64,000 nt of DNA from Klenkia soli (GTDB lineage Bacteria; Actinomycetota; Actinomycetes; Mycobacteriales; Geodermatophilaceae). Location: positions 62,001 through 126,000 of the forward strand of contig NZ_FNIR01000006.1 in assembly GCF_900103975.1 (NCBI RefSeq). The letters are read 5' to 3'. The translations under genes were made by a program, and so were the position numbers. The notes under the pieces were generated by a model. It saw nothing but the letters and a program-made list of their open reading frames with translations, did no database searches and was not told where the DNA came from. This document shows positions 7,513 through 16,973 of this stretch, piece by piece. Every line of letters begins with the position of its first letter. The first letter of the stretch is position 1.

Positions 7513-9006
7513 TCAGACCTGGTAGCCGCGCTGGCGGCGGACCAGCTTCTTGAGCATGAACAGCGTCTGGAGCACCGTCAGCAGGTAGAGCACCGGCCAC
7601 CCGATGGAGAGGATGGCCGACTGCACGCCCACGCTCTGCTGGCTCCAGGCGAAGATCAGCACCGCGAAGGTGGCGACGGCGCAGACCAGCGGCATGACGT
7701 AGGCCGACCCGCGACCACGTTCCGCGGCGGCCTGGGCGGCCCAGTTGTCCTTGTCCGACCGGGCGAAGAACTGGGTCCACGCGGTGAGGAAGTGCCCCAT
7801 GCGCAGCCACATGTACAGCTCGGCCGGGGCCACCAGCAGCGCGTAGAAGATGTCCGACCCGCTCTTGTCGTGCATGGAGGCGGCGATGCGCAGGTTGAGC
7901 AGCGTCGCGACCGCCGGCGGGATGAGCCACACGGGGTTGAACACGAAGGCCCCGATGCTCAGCGCGGCGGCCAGGAGCAGCAGGAACGCCATGCGGCTGA
8001 AGATGTTCAGCACCATCGAGATGTTCTCGTACCAGCGCAGCCGCAGGTTCGGGTGCATCGGCTGGCCCTTGGTGTCACCGCGCTGGCCGGGCCAGAGCAG
8101 GTCGATGCCGCCGTAGTTCCACTTGACCTGCTGGCCGTGCAGCGACCGGAGGGTCTCCATCGGGCCCACGTTGGCCCGGGCGCGGGCGCTGATCTTCGTG
8201 CTGAAGCCGGCGTCCTTGATCTGCAGGGAGAGCTTGGAGTCCTCGACCTCGGAGTCGCGCACCCAGGGCGCGGCCTGGTGGTTCAGGTACATGACCTGCT
8301 CGAGGGCGCGCACGCTGAACAGCGAGCACTGACCGCCGAGCACGGCCATGTTGCGGCCGCGGACCAGGTTGTCCATGTTGAACCCGGCGAACTGCGCACG
8401 CTGGCCGGCCACCAGGAACTTGGCCATGGGGCCCTTCACGGTCGACTTGTCGAAGGAGTAGATCGCCGACAGACCGCCGATGCGCTGGTCGGTGACCATC
8501 TCCTTCTCCATCCACTCGACGCAGAAGCGGTCGAGGGTGGTGTCGCCGTCCACACCGAGGATGTAGTCGTGGCCGCGGCTGACGTAGTAGCCGAAGTTGA
8601 GGGCCCCAACCTTCTTGTCCGGGTTCACCCCGATGTCGTGCACGTGCACGACCGTCGAGTAGGTCTCGCCCTTCACGGTCCGCTCGTGCTCGCCGACGAA
8701 CTCCCCGGCGATCTCGCCGGTGTCGTCGTCGGTGTTGTTGATGACGACGTGGATCGTGTCCGGCGGCCGGGTCTGGGACAGGATCGAGGTGAGGACGGCG
8801 CGGATCGTGCCCTCCTCGTTGTAGGCGGGGATGACGCAGGCGATCGTGGCGTGCCGGCGGCTGGACGCGCTGCTCCAGTCGGCGAACTGCTCGGGGACCA
8901 GCGTGCTGACGTCGGGGACGTCGCCGCCGCTGCGGGCGAGCAGGGTGACGCGGTCGGTGGAGCGGCGCATGCCGCGCGCGACGTCGGGGATGGCGATCTC
9001 GGTCAT
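7513..9006 (-). CDS. Family 2 membrane glycosyltransferase, copy 1
   Basis: 497 residues. A soluble GT2 domain comes first: ACVIPAYNEEGTI near residue 55, the DGDTT nucleotide/metal site near 151, the acceptor-site ED in DSEVEDSKLS near 250, and QQVKW near 292 in the place of the QxxRW motif of processive synthases. Hydrophobic membrane segments follow at about 325-370 and 435-490. This architecture is that of hyaluronan/cellulose/NodC-like polysaccharide synthases at the cytoplasmic membrane; the polymer is unknown. Its ATG at 9006 overlaps the stop of the preceding lipoprotein gene by 4 bases (ATGA), so the two are translationally coupled. A second copy of the same gene pair lies at 9960-12121. 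Confidence 0.88.
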   Translation of the reverse strand: MTEIAIPDVARGMRRSTDRVTLLARSGGDVPDVSTLVPEQFADWSSASSRRHATIACVIPAYNEEGTIRAVLTSILSQTRPPDTIHVVINNTDDDTGEIAGEFVGEHERTVKGETYSTVVHVHDIGVNPDKKVGALNFGYYVSRGHDYILGVDGDTTLDRFCVEWMEKEMVTDQRIGGLSAIYSFDKSTVKGPMAKFLVAGQRAQFAGFNMDNLVRGRNMAVLGGQCSLFSVRALEQVMYLNHQAAPWVRDSEVEDSKLSLQIKDAGFSTKISARARANVGPMETLRSLHGQQVKWNYGGIDLLWPGQRGDTKGQPMHPNLRLRWYENISMVLNIFSRMAFLLLLAAALSIGAFVFNPVWLIPPAVATLLNLRIAASMHDKSGSDIFYALLVAPAELYMWLRMGHFLTAWTQFFARSDKDNWAAQAAAERGRGSAYVMPLVCAVATFAVLIFAWSQQSVGVQSAILSIGWPVLYLLTVLQTLFMLKKLVRRQRGYQV

Positions 9007-9689
9007 TCGGACTCCTGCGGGACGACGAGGGGAAGCACGAGGCTGTCGAGGACGGTCTGGCGGAAGTAGCGCTGCGAGCCGGGTTCGGTCTCGACCAGCA
9101 GGTCGAACTGCAGGTCGACGGTCACCGACGCGACGCCGGCGGTCGAGGCGGGCAGGGACAGCGCCGTCCCGTAGGTGTAGGGCGCCTGGATGGCGAACTG
9201 GCCCTGGTCGTCGGACACCGTGGTCCGGGTCGTGCCGTCGTCGAGCACGGCGGTGAACCGGGTGACGAGCACCTCGAGCTCCTCGTCGGGGTCGCCGCCC
9301 TCGAGGTGCGCCGACAGCTGCAGCGTCTTCTCGTCGGCGGCGGTCCAGGTGGTGGGCGACCCGGTGGTCCACCAGTCGACGACCAGCTGACGGTCGCCGG
9401 CGGCGACCACGTGGGTGACCGAACCGGGGTCGAGCTCACCGGCCGGGCGCGGGGTGGTGGTGGGCGCGGCCGTCTCGGCGGCCTGGAGCGCATCCACGGC
9501 CGAGGCCGGGGTCGGCTCCGCGGTGGCCGACGTCGTCGCGGCGGCGGAGGTGGACCGGTCGGCCAGCGACGGGCTCATGCTCACGTCCGGCAGCTGGCAG
9601 GCGCTGAGGGTGGCGGTGCCGACGAGGACGGCGCCGACGACCAGCGCCCTGGTCCGTCGGGGGCGGGGGGTGTGGGCGGGTGGCCGCAC
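9003..9689 (-). CDS. Secreted lipoprotein, partner of glycosyltransferase copy 1
   Basis: 228 residues. Arg-rich start, hydrophobic segment (about 16-30) and lipobox TLSAC, with the lipidated Cys followed by QLPDVSMS; then a Ser/Thr/Ala/Pro-rich linker to about residue 90 and a globular domain of about 135 residues without a fold I recognise. It is expected to sit on the outer face of the membrane. The gene is directly upstream of and overlaps the membrane glycosyltransferase gene, and the paralogous pair keeps the same order, so the lipoprotein probably works with the synthase in polymer export or anchoring (inference). Confidence 0.8.
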   Translation of the reverse strand: MRPPAHTPRPRRTRALVVGAVLVGTATLSACQLPDVSMSPSLADRSTSAAATTSATAEPTPASAVDALQAAETAAPTTTPRPAGELDPGSVTHVVAAGDRQLVVDWWTTGSPTTWTAADEKTLQLSAHLEGGDPDEELEVLVTRFTAVLDDGTTRTTVSDDQGQFAIQAPYTYGTALSLPASTAGVASVTVDLQFDLLVETEPGSQRYFRQTVLDSLVLPLVVPQESE

Positions 9690-9770
9690 GGGAGGTCTCC
9701 TGGCTGGCGACGCGGGTCGCCTCGGTCCGAAGGGGCTGCCCAGGGTCGCCGTCGTCCCGTGGGCTGTCGG

Positions 9771-9809
9771 TCATGACCCTGTGACCCCCCGTCATCGGGG
9801 TCAAGGAAC
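9771..9809 (-). promoter_or_regulatory. Promoter block of lipoprotein-glycosyltransferase operon 1
   Basis: On the minus strand TTGACC (9804-9799) and CAGGGT (9781-9776) are separated by 17 bases, giving a start of transcription near 9769, about 80 bases before the ATG at 9689. The block shares most bases with 12232-12270 in front of the paralogous operon, including an imperfect TGAC...GTCA dyad within the spacer that could be an operator. Confidence 0.5.
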
Positions 9810-9908
9810 CGAGGCCGCGGGCAGACCCGAAGGGGTGGGTTCGGACCGGGTTCCACCCGATCGGGTGCGTGCTCGCCCCGGCCGGGACACGCGGTGACCA
9901 GGAACGCC

Positions 9909-9943
9909 GACGGGGCCCGCGGTCGACGACCGCGGGCCCCGTC
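9909..9943 (-). terminator. Strong hairpin terminator after glycosyltransferase copy 2
   Basis: Arms 9909-9924 and 9928-9943 are perfect 16-bp reverse complements with a 3-base loop. The hairpin begins 17 bases after the minus-strand stop at 9960 and separates the two paralogous operons. No T-tract, as usual in GC-rich actinobacteria. Confidence 0.75.
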
Positions 9944-9959
9944 AGGGGTGGTGCAGGGG

Positions 9960-11441
9960 TCAGACCGTGAAGCCCCGCTGACGACGCACCAGCTTCTTGA
10001 TCATGAACAGCGTCTGCAGCACGGTGATCAGGTAGAGCACGGGCCACCCGATCGAGAGGATCGCCGACTGCACGCCCACGCTCTGCTGGCTCCAGGCGAA
10101 GATCAGCACCAGGAACGTGGCGACGGCGCACACCAGCGGCATCACGTAGGCCGACCCGCGACCGCGCTCGGCGGCGGCCTGGGCGGCCCAGTTGTCCTTG
10201 TCCGACCGGGCGAAGAACTGCACCCAGGCCGTCACGAAGTGCCCCATGCGGATCCACATGTAGATCTCGGCGGGGGCCACCAGCAGCGCGTAGAAGATGT
10301 CCGAGGCGCTCTTGTCGTGCATCGAGGCGCTGATCCGCAGGTTGAGCATCGTGGCCACCGCGGGCGGGATCAGCCAGATCGGGTTGAAGACGAACGCGTC
10401 GATCGACAGCGCCGCCGACAGCAGCAGCAGGAACGCCATGCGGGTGGTGATGTTGAAGACCATCGAGATGTTCTCGTACCAGCGCAGCCGCAGGTTCGGG
10501 TGCATCGGCTGGCCCTTGGTGTCACCGCGCTGGCCCGGCCACAGCAGGTCGATGCCGCCGAAGTTCCACTTCACCTGCTGGCCGTGCAGGGCCCGCAGGG
10601 TGGTCATCGGGCCCACGAACGCCCGGGCGCGGGCGCTGATCTTGGTGTTGAAGCCGGCGTCCTTGATCTGCAGGGAGAGCTTGGAGTCCTCGACCTCGGA
10701 GTCGCGCACCCAGGGTGCCGACTGGTGGTTGAGGTACATCACCCGCTCCAGCGCGCGCATGCTGAACAGCGAGCACTGCCCGCCGAGCACGGCCATGTTG
10801 CGGCCGCGGATGAGGTTGTCCATGTTGAACCCGGCGAACTGCGCACGCTGGCCGGCGACCAGGAACTTGGCCATCGGGCCCTTCACCGTCGACTTGTCGA
10901 ACGTGTAGATCGCCGACAGGCCACCGATCCGCTGGTCGGTGACCATCTCCTTCTCCAGCCACTCGACGCAGAAGCGGTCGAGGGTGGTGTCGCCGTCGAC
11001 GCCCAGGATGTAGTCGTGGCCCCGGCTGACGTAGTAGCCGAAGTTCAGCGCGCCGACCTTCTTGTCGGGGTTCTCGCCGATGTCGTGGCAGTAGACGGTC
11101 GTGGAGTACGTCGTGCCCTTGACGACCCGCTGGTGCTGGCCGACGAAGTCCGCGACCACCTCCGGGGTGTCGTCGTCGGTGTTGTTGATGACGACGTGGA
11201 TCGCGTCCGGCGGCCGGGTCTGCGACAGGATCGACGTGAGGACGGCGCCGATCGTGCCCTCCTCGTTGTAGGCCGGGATGACGCAGCTGATGGTGGCGTG
11301 CCGGCGCTGCTCCTCGGAGTGCCGGCCGCCGAACTCCTCGGGCACCAGCGAGCTGATGTCGGGGACCTCGCCGCCGCTGCGGGCGAGCAGGTTCACGCGG
11401 TCGGTGGCCCGCCGCATGCCGTGGACGACGACGTCGGTCAC
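9960..11441 (-). CDS. Family 2 membrane glycosyltransferase, copy 2
   Basis: 493 residues, closely similar along its whole length to copy 1 (7513-9006), with the same CVIPAYNEEGTI, DGDTT, DSEVEDSKLS and QQVKW motifs and the same C-terminal membrane segments. The differences concentrate in the N-terminal 50 residues and in scattered conservative changes. It starts with GTG at 11441, overlapping the lipoprotein stop (GTGA). A likely polysaccharide synthase of unknown product. The near identity of the catalytic core suggests a tandem duplication followed by modest divergence. Confidence 0.88.
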   Translation of the reverse strand: MTDVVVHGMRRATDRVNLLARSGGEVPDISSLVPEEFGGRHSEEQRRHATISCVIPAYNEEGTIGAVLTSILSQTRPPDAIHVVINNTDDDTPEVVADFVGQHQRVVKGTTYSTTVYCHDIGENPDKKVGALNFGYYVSRGHDYILGVDGDTTLDRFCVEWLEKEMVTDQRIGGLSAIYTFDKSTVKGPMAKFLVAGQRAQFAGFNMDNLIRGRNMAVLGGQCSLFSMRALERVMYLNHQSAPWVRDSEVEDSKLSLQIKDAGFNTKISARARAFVGPMTTLRALHGQQVKWNFGGIDLLWPGQRGDTKGQPMHPNLRLRWYENISMVFNITTRMAFLLLLSAALSIDAFVFNPIWLIPPAVATMLNLRISASMHDKSASDIFYALLVAPAEIYMWIRMGHFVTAWVQFFARSDKDNWAAQAAAERGRGSAYVMPLVCAVATFLVLIFAWSQQSVGVQSAILSIGWPVLYLITVLQTLFMIKKLVRRQRGFTV

Positions 11442-12121
11442 TGGGTGGTCTCCTGGAGGACGAGGGGCAGCTGGAGGGTGTCGATGACGGTCTGCCGGTA
11501 GAAGGCGTCGGTGCCTCGGCCGGTCTCGACCAGCAGGTCGAACTGGACGGTGACGGTCACGGTGCCGGCGTCGGGGTCGGTGGCCGGGAGGTCGAGGACC
11601 GTGCCGTAGGTGAACGGCGGCTGGAGGGCGAACTGGCCCTGGTCGTCGACGACGGTGGCCCGGGTGCTGCCGTCGTCGAGCACGGCGGTGAACCGGGTGA
11701 CGTTGACCGCGATGCTGGCGGCGGTCTGCTCCTGACCCTCCAGGTGGGCCGACAGCTGGATGGTCTTGGTGCTGGCCGGGGTCCACTCGTCGGCCTGCTG
11801 GGTGGTCCAGTAGTCGATCACCAGGGTGCGGTCGCCGGCGGACTGCTGGTGGGTGACCGAACCGGCGTCGAGCTCACCGGATGCCCGCACCGCGGTGGGC
11901 GCGGCGGCCTCCTCGGTGGCGGCGGCCGACGCGGAGCCGTGGGCGGCCGCGGTGCCCGGTGTCGTGGTGGACGCGGTGGACTCCGCCGCGCGGGGGTCGG
12001 TGCTCATGCTCACGTCGGGCAGCCAGCACCCGGAGAGCACGGCGAGCGAGACGGGCAGGGCGATCACCCCGGCGAGGGCGCGGGTCGCCCGTGGGCCTGG
12101 GCGGGGGTGCGGTCTCCGCAC
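11438..12121 (-). CDS. Secreted lipoprotein, partner of glycosyltransferase copy 2
   Basis: 227 residues from GTG 12121, chosen because GGAGA lies about 7 bases upstream and the N-terminus then aligns with the paralogue. Hydrophobic segment, lipobox VLSGC followed by WLPDVSMS, a Ser/Thr/Ala-rich linker, and a C-terminal domain clearly related to that of 9003-9689 (GELDxGSVTH, TRFTAVLDDG, DDQGQFA, VQFDLLVET, PLVLQ). The paralogues are much less alike than their glycosyltransferase partners, mainly in the linker. The role is unknown; an outer-surface partner of the synthase is an inference from the conserved pairing. Confidence 0.8.
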   Translation of the reverse strand: MRRPHPRPGPRATRALAGVIALPVSLAVLSGCWLPDVSMSTDPRAAESTASTTTPGTAAAHGSASAAATEEAAAPTAVRASGELDAGSVTHQQSAGDRTLVIDYWTTQQADEWTPASTKTIQLSAHLEGQEQTAASIAVNVTRFTAVLDDGSTRATVVDDQGQFALQPPFTYGTVLDLPATDPDAGTVTVTVQFDLLVETGRGTDAFYRQTVIDTLQLPLVLQETTQ

Positions 12122-12231
12122 GGGTGGTTCTCCTTCGATCGCGACCGGTGGCCGCGTGGGGTCCGACGCTGACGGTGGGGGCATCGACGACCCCGGGGGA
12201 CGCACCGGAGCACCTGCACCCTCGCCGCGTC

Positions 12232-12270
12232 GAGAGGTGACGATGTGACCCAGCGTCACCGCTGTCAAGG
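12232..12270 (-). promoter_or_regulatory. Promoter block of lipoprotein-glycosyltransferase operon 2
   Basis: On the minus strand a consensus -35 TTGACA (12268-12263) and CATCGT (12245-12240) are 17 bases apart; transcription would start about 110 bases before the GTG at 12121. A GTGAC-N5-GTCAC inverted repeat lies in the spacer. The block corresponds base for base, without gaps, to 9771-9809. Confidence 0.5.
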
Positions 12271-12386
12271 GATTCTCGTGCGGCTCGAAACCCCTCGTCA
12301 CGCTGCGCGTTCGCGTGATGCTGCAGGGTTCAACAAGTTGGTGCCGGTCGCCACATCCGTGACCGTTCGTGACGATCCGGATGCCC

Positions 12387-15008
12387 TCAGGCGGGGCTGA
12401 TCCGCAGGGTCAGCGCGCGGCGGCCGGCGTCCGTGCGGGCCGTGGTGAGCCGCTCGGGGGACGGCGTCCCGTAGTCGGTGGTGCGCTGGCGGGCCGGCCG
12501 GCCGATCTCCGCGGCCATCGTCTCGAGCTGCTCGACGGTCTTCAGCGAGCCGTTCTCGCTGCCGGCCATGCGGCTGATCGTCTCCTCCATGAGCGTGCCG
12601 CCCAGGTCGTTCGCCCCGCCCTGCAGCACGACCTGGGTGCCGGCGTCGCCGAGCTTGACCCAGGAGGTCTGGACGTGGTCGATGCGGCCGTGCAGCAGCA
12701 GCCGGGCGACGGCGTGCACGGCCCGGTTCTCGCGCATCGTCGGCCCGGGGCGGGCGACCCCGGCCAGGTAGACGGGGGAGTTGTGGTGCACGAAGGGCAG
12801 CAGCACGAACTCGCGGAACCCGCCGGTGCGGTCCTGCAGCGCGGCGAGGGTGCGCAGGTGGCCGACCCAGTGGTGCGGGGCGTCGACGTGGCCGTACATC
12901 ATCGTCGAGGTGCTCGGCAGGCCCACCTCGTGCGCCGTGGCCACGACCTCCAGCCAGGTCGCCGTCGGCAGCTTGCCCTTGGTGAGCACCCAGCGGATGT
13001 CGTCGTCCAGGATCTCCGCGGCGGTGCCGGGGATCGAGTCCAGCCCGGCCTCCTTCGCCGCGAGCAGGAAGTCCCGGAACGAGAGCCCGGTGCGGGCGGC
13101 GCCGTTGACGATCTCCATGGGCGAGTAGGCGTGCAGGTGGATGTCCGGCTGCCGGCGCTTCACCTCGCGGGCGAGGTCGAGGTAGGCGGTGCCGGGCAGG
13201 TCGGGGTGGATGCCGCCCTGCATGCAGATCTCGGTCGCCCCGCCGGCCCAGGCCTCGTCGACCCGGTCGCCGACCTGCTCCAGGGACAGCGTGTAGGCGT
13301 CGGCGTCGGTGCGCCGCTGGGCGAAGGCGCAGAACCGGCAGCCGGTGTAGCAGACGTTGGTGAAGTTGATGTTCCTGTTCACCACGTAGGTGACGTCGTC
13401 GCCCACGACGTCGCGGCGGACGGCGTCGGCCATGGCGGCCAGCGCGTCGAGGTCGGGGCCGTCGGCGCCCAGCAGGGCCAGGTACTGCGCGTCGGTGAGC
13501 CCGGCGGGGTCGGTCTCGGCGCGGGCGAGGGCGGCGTGCACCTCGGGGTCGCCGGCGGCGATCGCCGTGGAGACGCCGCTGCGGGCCTCGGTCGTGCGGT
13601 CGCGCAGCTCGGCCCAGTCGCCGTAGACGGCGTCGAAGTCGCTGCGCCGGTCCTCGGTCCGCCCGGTCGTGTCGATCTCGGTGTGCAGGTCGACCCGGCC
13701 CGACGCGCCCCAGGTGTCGTCGGGTTCCTGCCACGGCAGCCCGACCGGGGTCCGGCCCTCGACCGCCAGCCCGTCCGCGCCCGCCAGCGCGGTCACGTGC
13801 GGACGGACCCGGGGGTCGAGCCACGGCTCGGGCTGCTGCACGTAGCCCGGCCCTGCTGCCAGCCGCTCGCGCAGGGTGTACCCGGCCTGCGCGGTGAGCT
13901 CGGTGAGGGTGTCGATGTGCGGCCAGGGCCGCTCGGGGTTCACGTGGTCCGGGGTCAGCGGGGAGACCCCGCCCCAGTCGTCGACCCCGGCCCGCAGCAG
14001 CAACCCCAGCTCGGCCGGGTCGGTGAGGTTGGGCGGTGCCTGCACCCGGTGCTTCGGGCCCAGCAGGAGCCGGGTCACGGCCACCGCGGCCAGGTACTCC
14101 TGCAGCCCCAGGTCGTCGGCGGCGGCCATCGCCGTGCGCCGCTTGGCCCGGAAGTTCTGCACGATCGTCTCCTGCACGTGCCCGTGCCGCTGCGCCGACG
14201 CCCGGATCTGCAGGACCGCGTCCACCCGCTCGGCCGGGGTCTCGCCGATGCCCAGCAGCACCCCGGTGGTGAACGGGACGGCGGACCGCCCGGCGTCCTC
14301 CAGCACCCGCAGCCGCACGGCGGGGTCCTTGTCCGGGGAGCCGAAGTGCGGGCCGCCGGGCTCGGTGAACAGCCGGGTGGCGGTGGTCTCCAGCATCATG
14401 CCCATCGACGCCGACACCGGCTTGAGCCGCTGGATCTCCTCCCAGGTCAGCACGCCCGGGTTCAGGTGCGGCAGGAGCCCGGTCTCCTCGAGCACCCGGA
14501 TCGCCATCGCCCGCAGGTAGCCCAGCGTGGACTCGTAGCCGTGCGCCTCGAGCCACTCCGCCGCGACCGGCCAGCGGTCCTCGGGCCGGTCGCCCAGGGT
14601 GAACAGCGCCTCCTTGCAGCCCAGTGCCGCGCCGTCGCGGGCGATCTGCACGACCTCGTCGGGGGACAGGAACGGTGCCCTGCCCTCGGCCCGCAGCTGC
14701 CCCGGCGTGGTCACGAACGTGCAGTAGTGGCAGCGGTCGCGGCACAGGTGGGTCAGCGGGATGAACACCTTGCGGCTGTACGTGACCACCCCCGGTCGCC
14801 CGGCCGAGACCAGCCCGGCGTCGCGCACCCGGGACGCCGCGGTCAGCAGCCGGTCCAGCGGGTCGCCGTCGGCCAGCCCGCGGGCCGACAGCAGCGTCTC
14901 CGCCTCCAGCGCGTCCAGGGCCACCCCGCGCTCGGCCCGGACCAGGGCACGGCGGACGGCGGACTCGGAGAAGGGGGCCTCGGTCATCGAGGCCCAGTCA
15001 ACCCCCAT
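12387..15008 (-). CDS. fbiC: FO synthase FbiC (fused CofG-CofH, coenzyme F420 biosynthesis)
   Basis: 873 residues with two radical-SAM halves. The N-terminal CofG-like half has CRDRCHYC near residue 89 and the C-terminal CofH-like half has CYTGCRFC near 553; both are CxxxCxxC cluster motifs. The protein joins 5-amino-6-ribitylaminouracil and tyrosine to make FO, the chromophore of F420. Length matches mycobacterial FbiC (about 856). The ATG at 15008 overlaps the stop of the upstream flavin-reductase-like gene; a second in-frame ATG at 14987 is the alternative start. Its presence implies the organism makes F420, which may serve the luciferase-like enzyme at 22705. Confidence 0.95.
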   Translation of the reverse strand: MGVDWASMTEAPFSESAVRRALVRAERGVALDALEAETLLSARGLADGDPLDRLLTAASRVRDAGLVSAGRPGVVTYSRKVFIPLTHLCRDRCHYCTFVTTPGQLRAEGRAPFLSPDEVVQIARDGAALGCKEALFTLGDRPEDRWPVAAEWLEAHGYESTLGYLRAMAIRVLEETGLLPHLNPGVLTWEEIQRLKPVSASMGMMLETTATRLFTEPGGPHFGSPDKDPAVRLRVLEDAGRSAVPFTTGVLLGIGETPAERVDAVLQIRASAQRHGHVQETIVQNFRAKRRTAMAAADDLGLQEYLAAVAVTRLLLGPKHRVQAPPNLTDPAELGLLLRAGVDDWGGVSPLTPDHVNPERPWPHIDTLTELTAQAGYTLRERLAAGPGYVQQPEPWLDPRVRPHVTALAGADGLAVEGRTPVGLPWQEPDDTWGASGRVDLHTEIDTTGRTEDRRSDFDAVYGDWAELRDRTTEARSGVSTAIAAGDPEVHAALARAETDPAGLTDAQYLALLGADGPDLDALAAMADAVRRDVVGDDVTYVVNRNINFTNVCYTGCRFCAFAQRRTDADAYTLSLEQVGDRVDEAWAGGATEICMQGGIHPDLPGTAYLDLAREVKRRQPDIHLHAYSPMEIVNGAARTGLSFRDFLLAAKEAGLDSIPGTAAEILDDDIRWVLTKGKLPTATWLEVVATAHEVGLPSTSTMMYGHVDAPHHWVGHLRTLAALQDRTGGFREFVLLPFVHHNSPVYLAGVARPGPTMRENRAVHAVARLLLHGRIDHVQTSWVKLGDAGTQVVLQGGANDLGGTLMEETISRMAGSENGSLKTVEQLETMAAEIGRPARQRTTDYGTPSPERLTTARTDAGRRALTLRISPA

Positions 15009-15517
15009 CAGCGGCGGAAGGTGCGGCCCGCCCCGTCGGTCCACCGGCCGCGCAGCCGCAGCAGCGGGTCGCGGGTCTCCTCCAGCACCGGGACGTCGAC
15101 CACCTCGAGCAGCACCAGGGTGTGGTCGCCGGCCCCGACCAGCCGGTCCACCCGGCAGTCCAGCGCCGCCACCCCACCGGTCAGCACGATGCCGCCGCTG
15201 TGCCCCGCCCGCTGCCACGGCACGGTCTCCAGCAGGTGCCGGGCGCTGGGCCGACCGGCCGAGGCGAAGCGGCTCGCGACGATCTCGTGCTCGGCGGCGA
15301 GGAACGTCAGCGCGCCGGTGCCCACGGTCTCGAGCACCTCGAGGGGGTAGCCGCCGGTGGTCAGCGCCAGGGCCACCAGGGGCGGGTCGGCCGAGACGCT
15401 CATCACCGAGGTGACCGTCGTCCCGACGTCGTCGATGTCGTCCTGCACGCACAGCAGCGCGACCCCGGCGGCGTACTGGCGCAGTGCCTGGGCGAAGTCC
15501 CCGCGGTCGACCGGCAT
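15008..15517 (-). CDS. Flavin reductase-like (FMN-binding split barrel) protein
   Basis: 169 residues matching the flavin-reductase-like domain: [16 protein letters not shown] at the start, [17 protein letters not shown] near 35-50, and [22 protein letters not shown] towards the end. Such proteins bind FMN and supply reduced flavin, or are flavoproteins in their own right. The stop overlaps the fbiC start (TGATG), so the genes are coupled; whether the protein has a role in F420 metabolism is open. It is divergent from the disulfide oxidoreductase gene with 33 bases between starts. Confidence 0.82.
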   Translation of the reverse strand: MPVDRGDFAQALRQYAAGVALLCVQDDIDDVGTTVTSVMSVSADPPLVALALTTGGYPLEVLETVGTGALTFLAAEHEIVASRFASAGRPSARHLLETVPWQRAGHSGGIVLTGGVAALDCRVDRLVGAGDHTLVLLEVVDVPVLEETRDPLLRLRGRWTDGAGRTFRR

Positions 15518-15550
15518 GCGGCCAGTCGACCACACCCCGAGACTGGGCCG

Positions 15551-16969
15551 GTGACTGCGGACCAGACCTTCGACGTGATCGTGATCGGCGCCGGCTCGAC
15601 CGGCGAGAACGTGGCGGACGCCGTCGTGAAGGGCGGCCTGAGCGCCGCCCTCGTGGAGAGCGAGCTCGTCGGCGGCGAGTGCTCCTACTGGGCGTGCATG
15701 CCGAGCAAGGCGCTGCTGCGCGGCACCGAGGTGCTCGACGAGGCCCGCGCGGTGAAGGGGGCCGCAGCGGCCGTCACCGGTGACCAGGACGTCGCGGCCA
15801 CCCTCGAGCGGCGCAACTCCTTCACCAGCGGCTGGGACGACTCCGGGCAGGCGCAGTGGGTCGACGGCGCGGGCATCGCCCTCGTGCGCGGCGCCGGGCG
15901 GCTGGCCGGGGAGAGGACCGTCGTCGTCACCGCCGCCGACGGCAGCACCACCACGCTGACCGCCCGGCACGCCGTGGCGGTGTGCACCGGGTCCGCCGCC
16001 GCCGTCCCGCCCCTCGAGGGCATCGACGAGGTCGAGGTCTGGACCGCCCGCGAGGCCACCAGCGCCCAGCAGGTGCCGGGCCGGCTGGTGATCCTCGGCG
16101 GTGGCGTGGTGGGCGTGGAGATGGCCACCGCGTGGTCGGCGCTGGGCTCGCAGGTCACCCTGCTGCAGCGCGGCGGGCGGCTGCTGGCCGGGCAGGAGCC
16201 CGAGGCCGGGGACGCCGTGGCCGAGTCGCTGCGCGGCCGCGGGGTCGACGTGCAGCTCAACACGTCGGTCTCCGCGGTCCGCAAGGACGGCGACGACGTG
16301 GTCGTGGTGACCAGCGCCGGCGAGGTGCGCGGCGACGAGTTCCTGGTGGCCGCCGGGCGGAGGGCCCGCACCGAGGACATCGGCCTGGACACCGTCGGGC
16401 TGACCGCGGGGGAGTACCTCGACGTCGACGACACCCTGCGGGTGCGCGGGGTCGACTGGCTCTACGGCGTCGGCGACGTCAACGGCCGCCGGCTGCTCAC
16501 CCACATGGGCAAGTACCAGGCCCGCCAGGCCGGGGCGTCGATCGTCGCCCGCGCCACCGGCGAGCAGGTGTCGATGGCCGACTGGTCGCCGTTCGTGGCC
16601 ACCGCCGACGCCGCGGCCACCCCGCAGGTCACCTTCTCGGTGCCGCAGGTCGCCTCGGTCGGGATCACCGCGGCGCAGGCCGAGGAGCAGGGCCTCGCGC
16701 ACACCGTCGTCCGGTACGAGCTGGGCAACGTGGCCGGCTCCGCGCTGTTCGCCGACGGCTACGCAGGCAAGGCCGTCGCGGTGGTCGACACCGAGCGGCA
16801 GGTGCTGGTCGGCGTCACCTTCGTCGGCCCCGGGGTCTCGGAGATGCTGCAGGCGGCCACCATCGCCGTCGTCGGCGAGGTGCCGATCAGCCGGCTCTGG
16901 CACGCCGTCCCGGCCTACCCGACGATGAACGAGATCTGGCTGCGGCTGCTCGAGACGCTGAAGGGCTGA
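15551..16969 (+). CDS. FAD-dependent pyridine nucleotide-disulfide oxidoreductase
   Basis: 472 residues, GTG start. FAD-binding [14 protein letters not shown] at the N-terminus, redox disulfide C44-x4-C49 in [16 protein letters not shown](P) site [20 protein letters not shown] near 180, and the dimerisation domain with [13 protein letters not shown] at the end. This is the mercuric-reductase/dihydrolipoamide-dehydrogenase-like group common in actinobacteria; the C-terminal motif differs from the HPT.SE of true dihydrolipoamide dehydrogenases, so the substrate is uncertain. NAD kinase follows after 4 bases and is probably cotranscribed. Confidence 0.88.
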   Translation: MTADQTFDVIVIGAGSTGENVADAVVKGGLSAALVESELVGGECSYWACMPSKALLRGTEVLDEARAVKGAAAAVTGDQDVAATLERRNSFTSGWDDSGQAQWVDGAGIALVRGAGRLAGERTVVVTAADGSTTTLTARHAVAVCTGSAAAVPPLEGIDEVEVWTAREATSAQQVPGRLVILGGGVVGVEMATAWSALGSQVTLLQRGGRLLAGQEPEAGDAVAESLRGRGVDVQLNTSVSAVRKDGDDVVVVTSAGEVRGDEFLVAAGRRARTEDIGLDTVGLTAGEYLDVDDTLRVRGVDWLYGVGDVNGRRLLTHMGKYQARQAGASIVARATGEQVSMADWSPFVATADAAATPQVTFSVPQVASVGITAAQAEEQGLAHTVVRYELGNVAGSALFADGYAGKAVAVVDTERQVLVGVTFVGPGVSEMLQAATIAVVGEVPISRLWHAVPAYPTMNEIWLRLLETLKG

Positions 16970-16973
16970 CCGG

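Noticed and set aside
4853-7525. 890-codon plus-strand open frame
   Set aside because: Lies antisense to the MDR and DUF885 genes and has no domain-like sequence; a shadow of third-position G/C.
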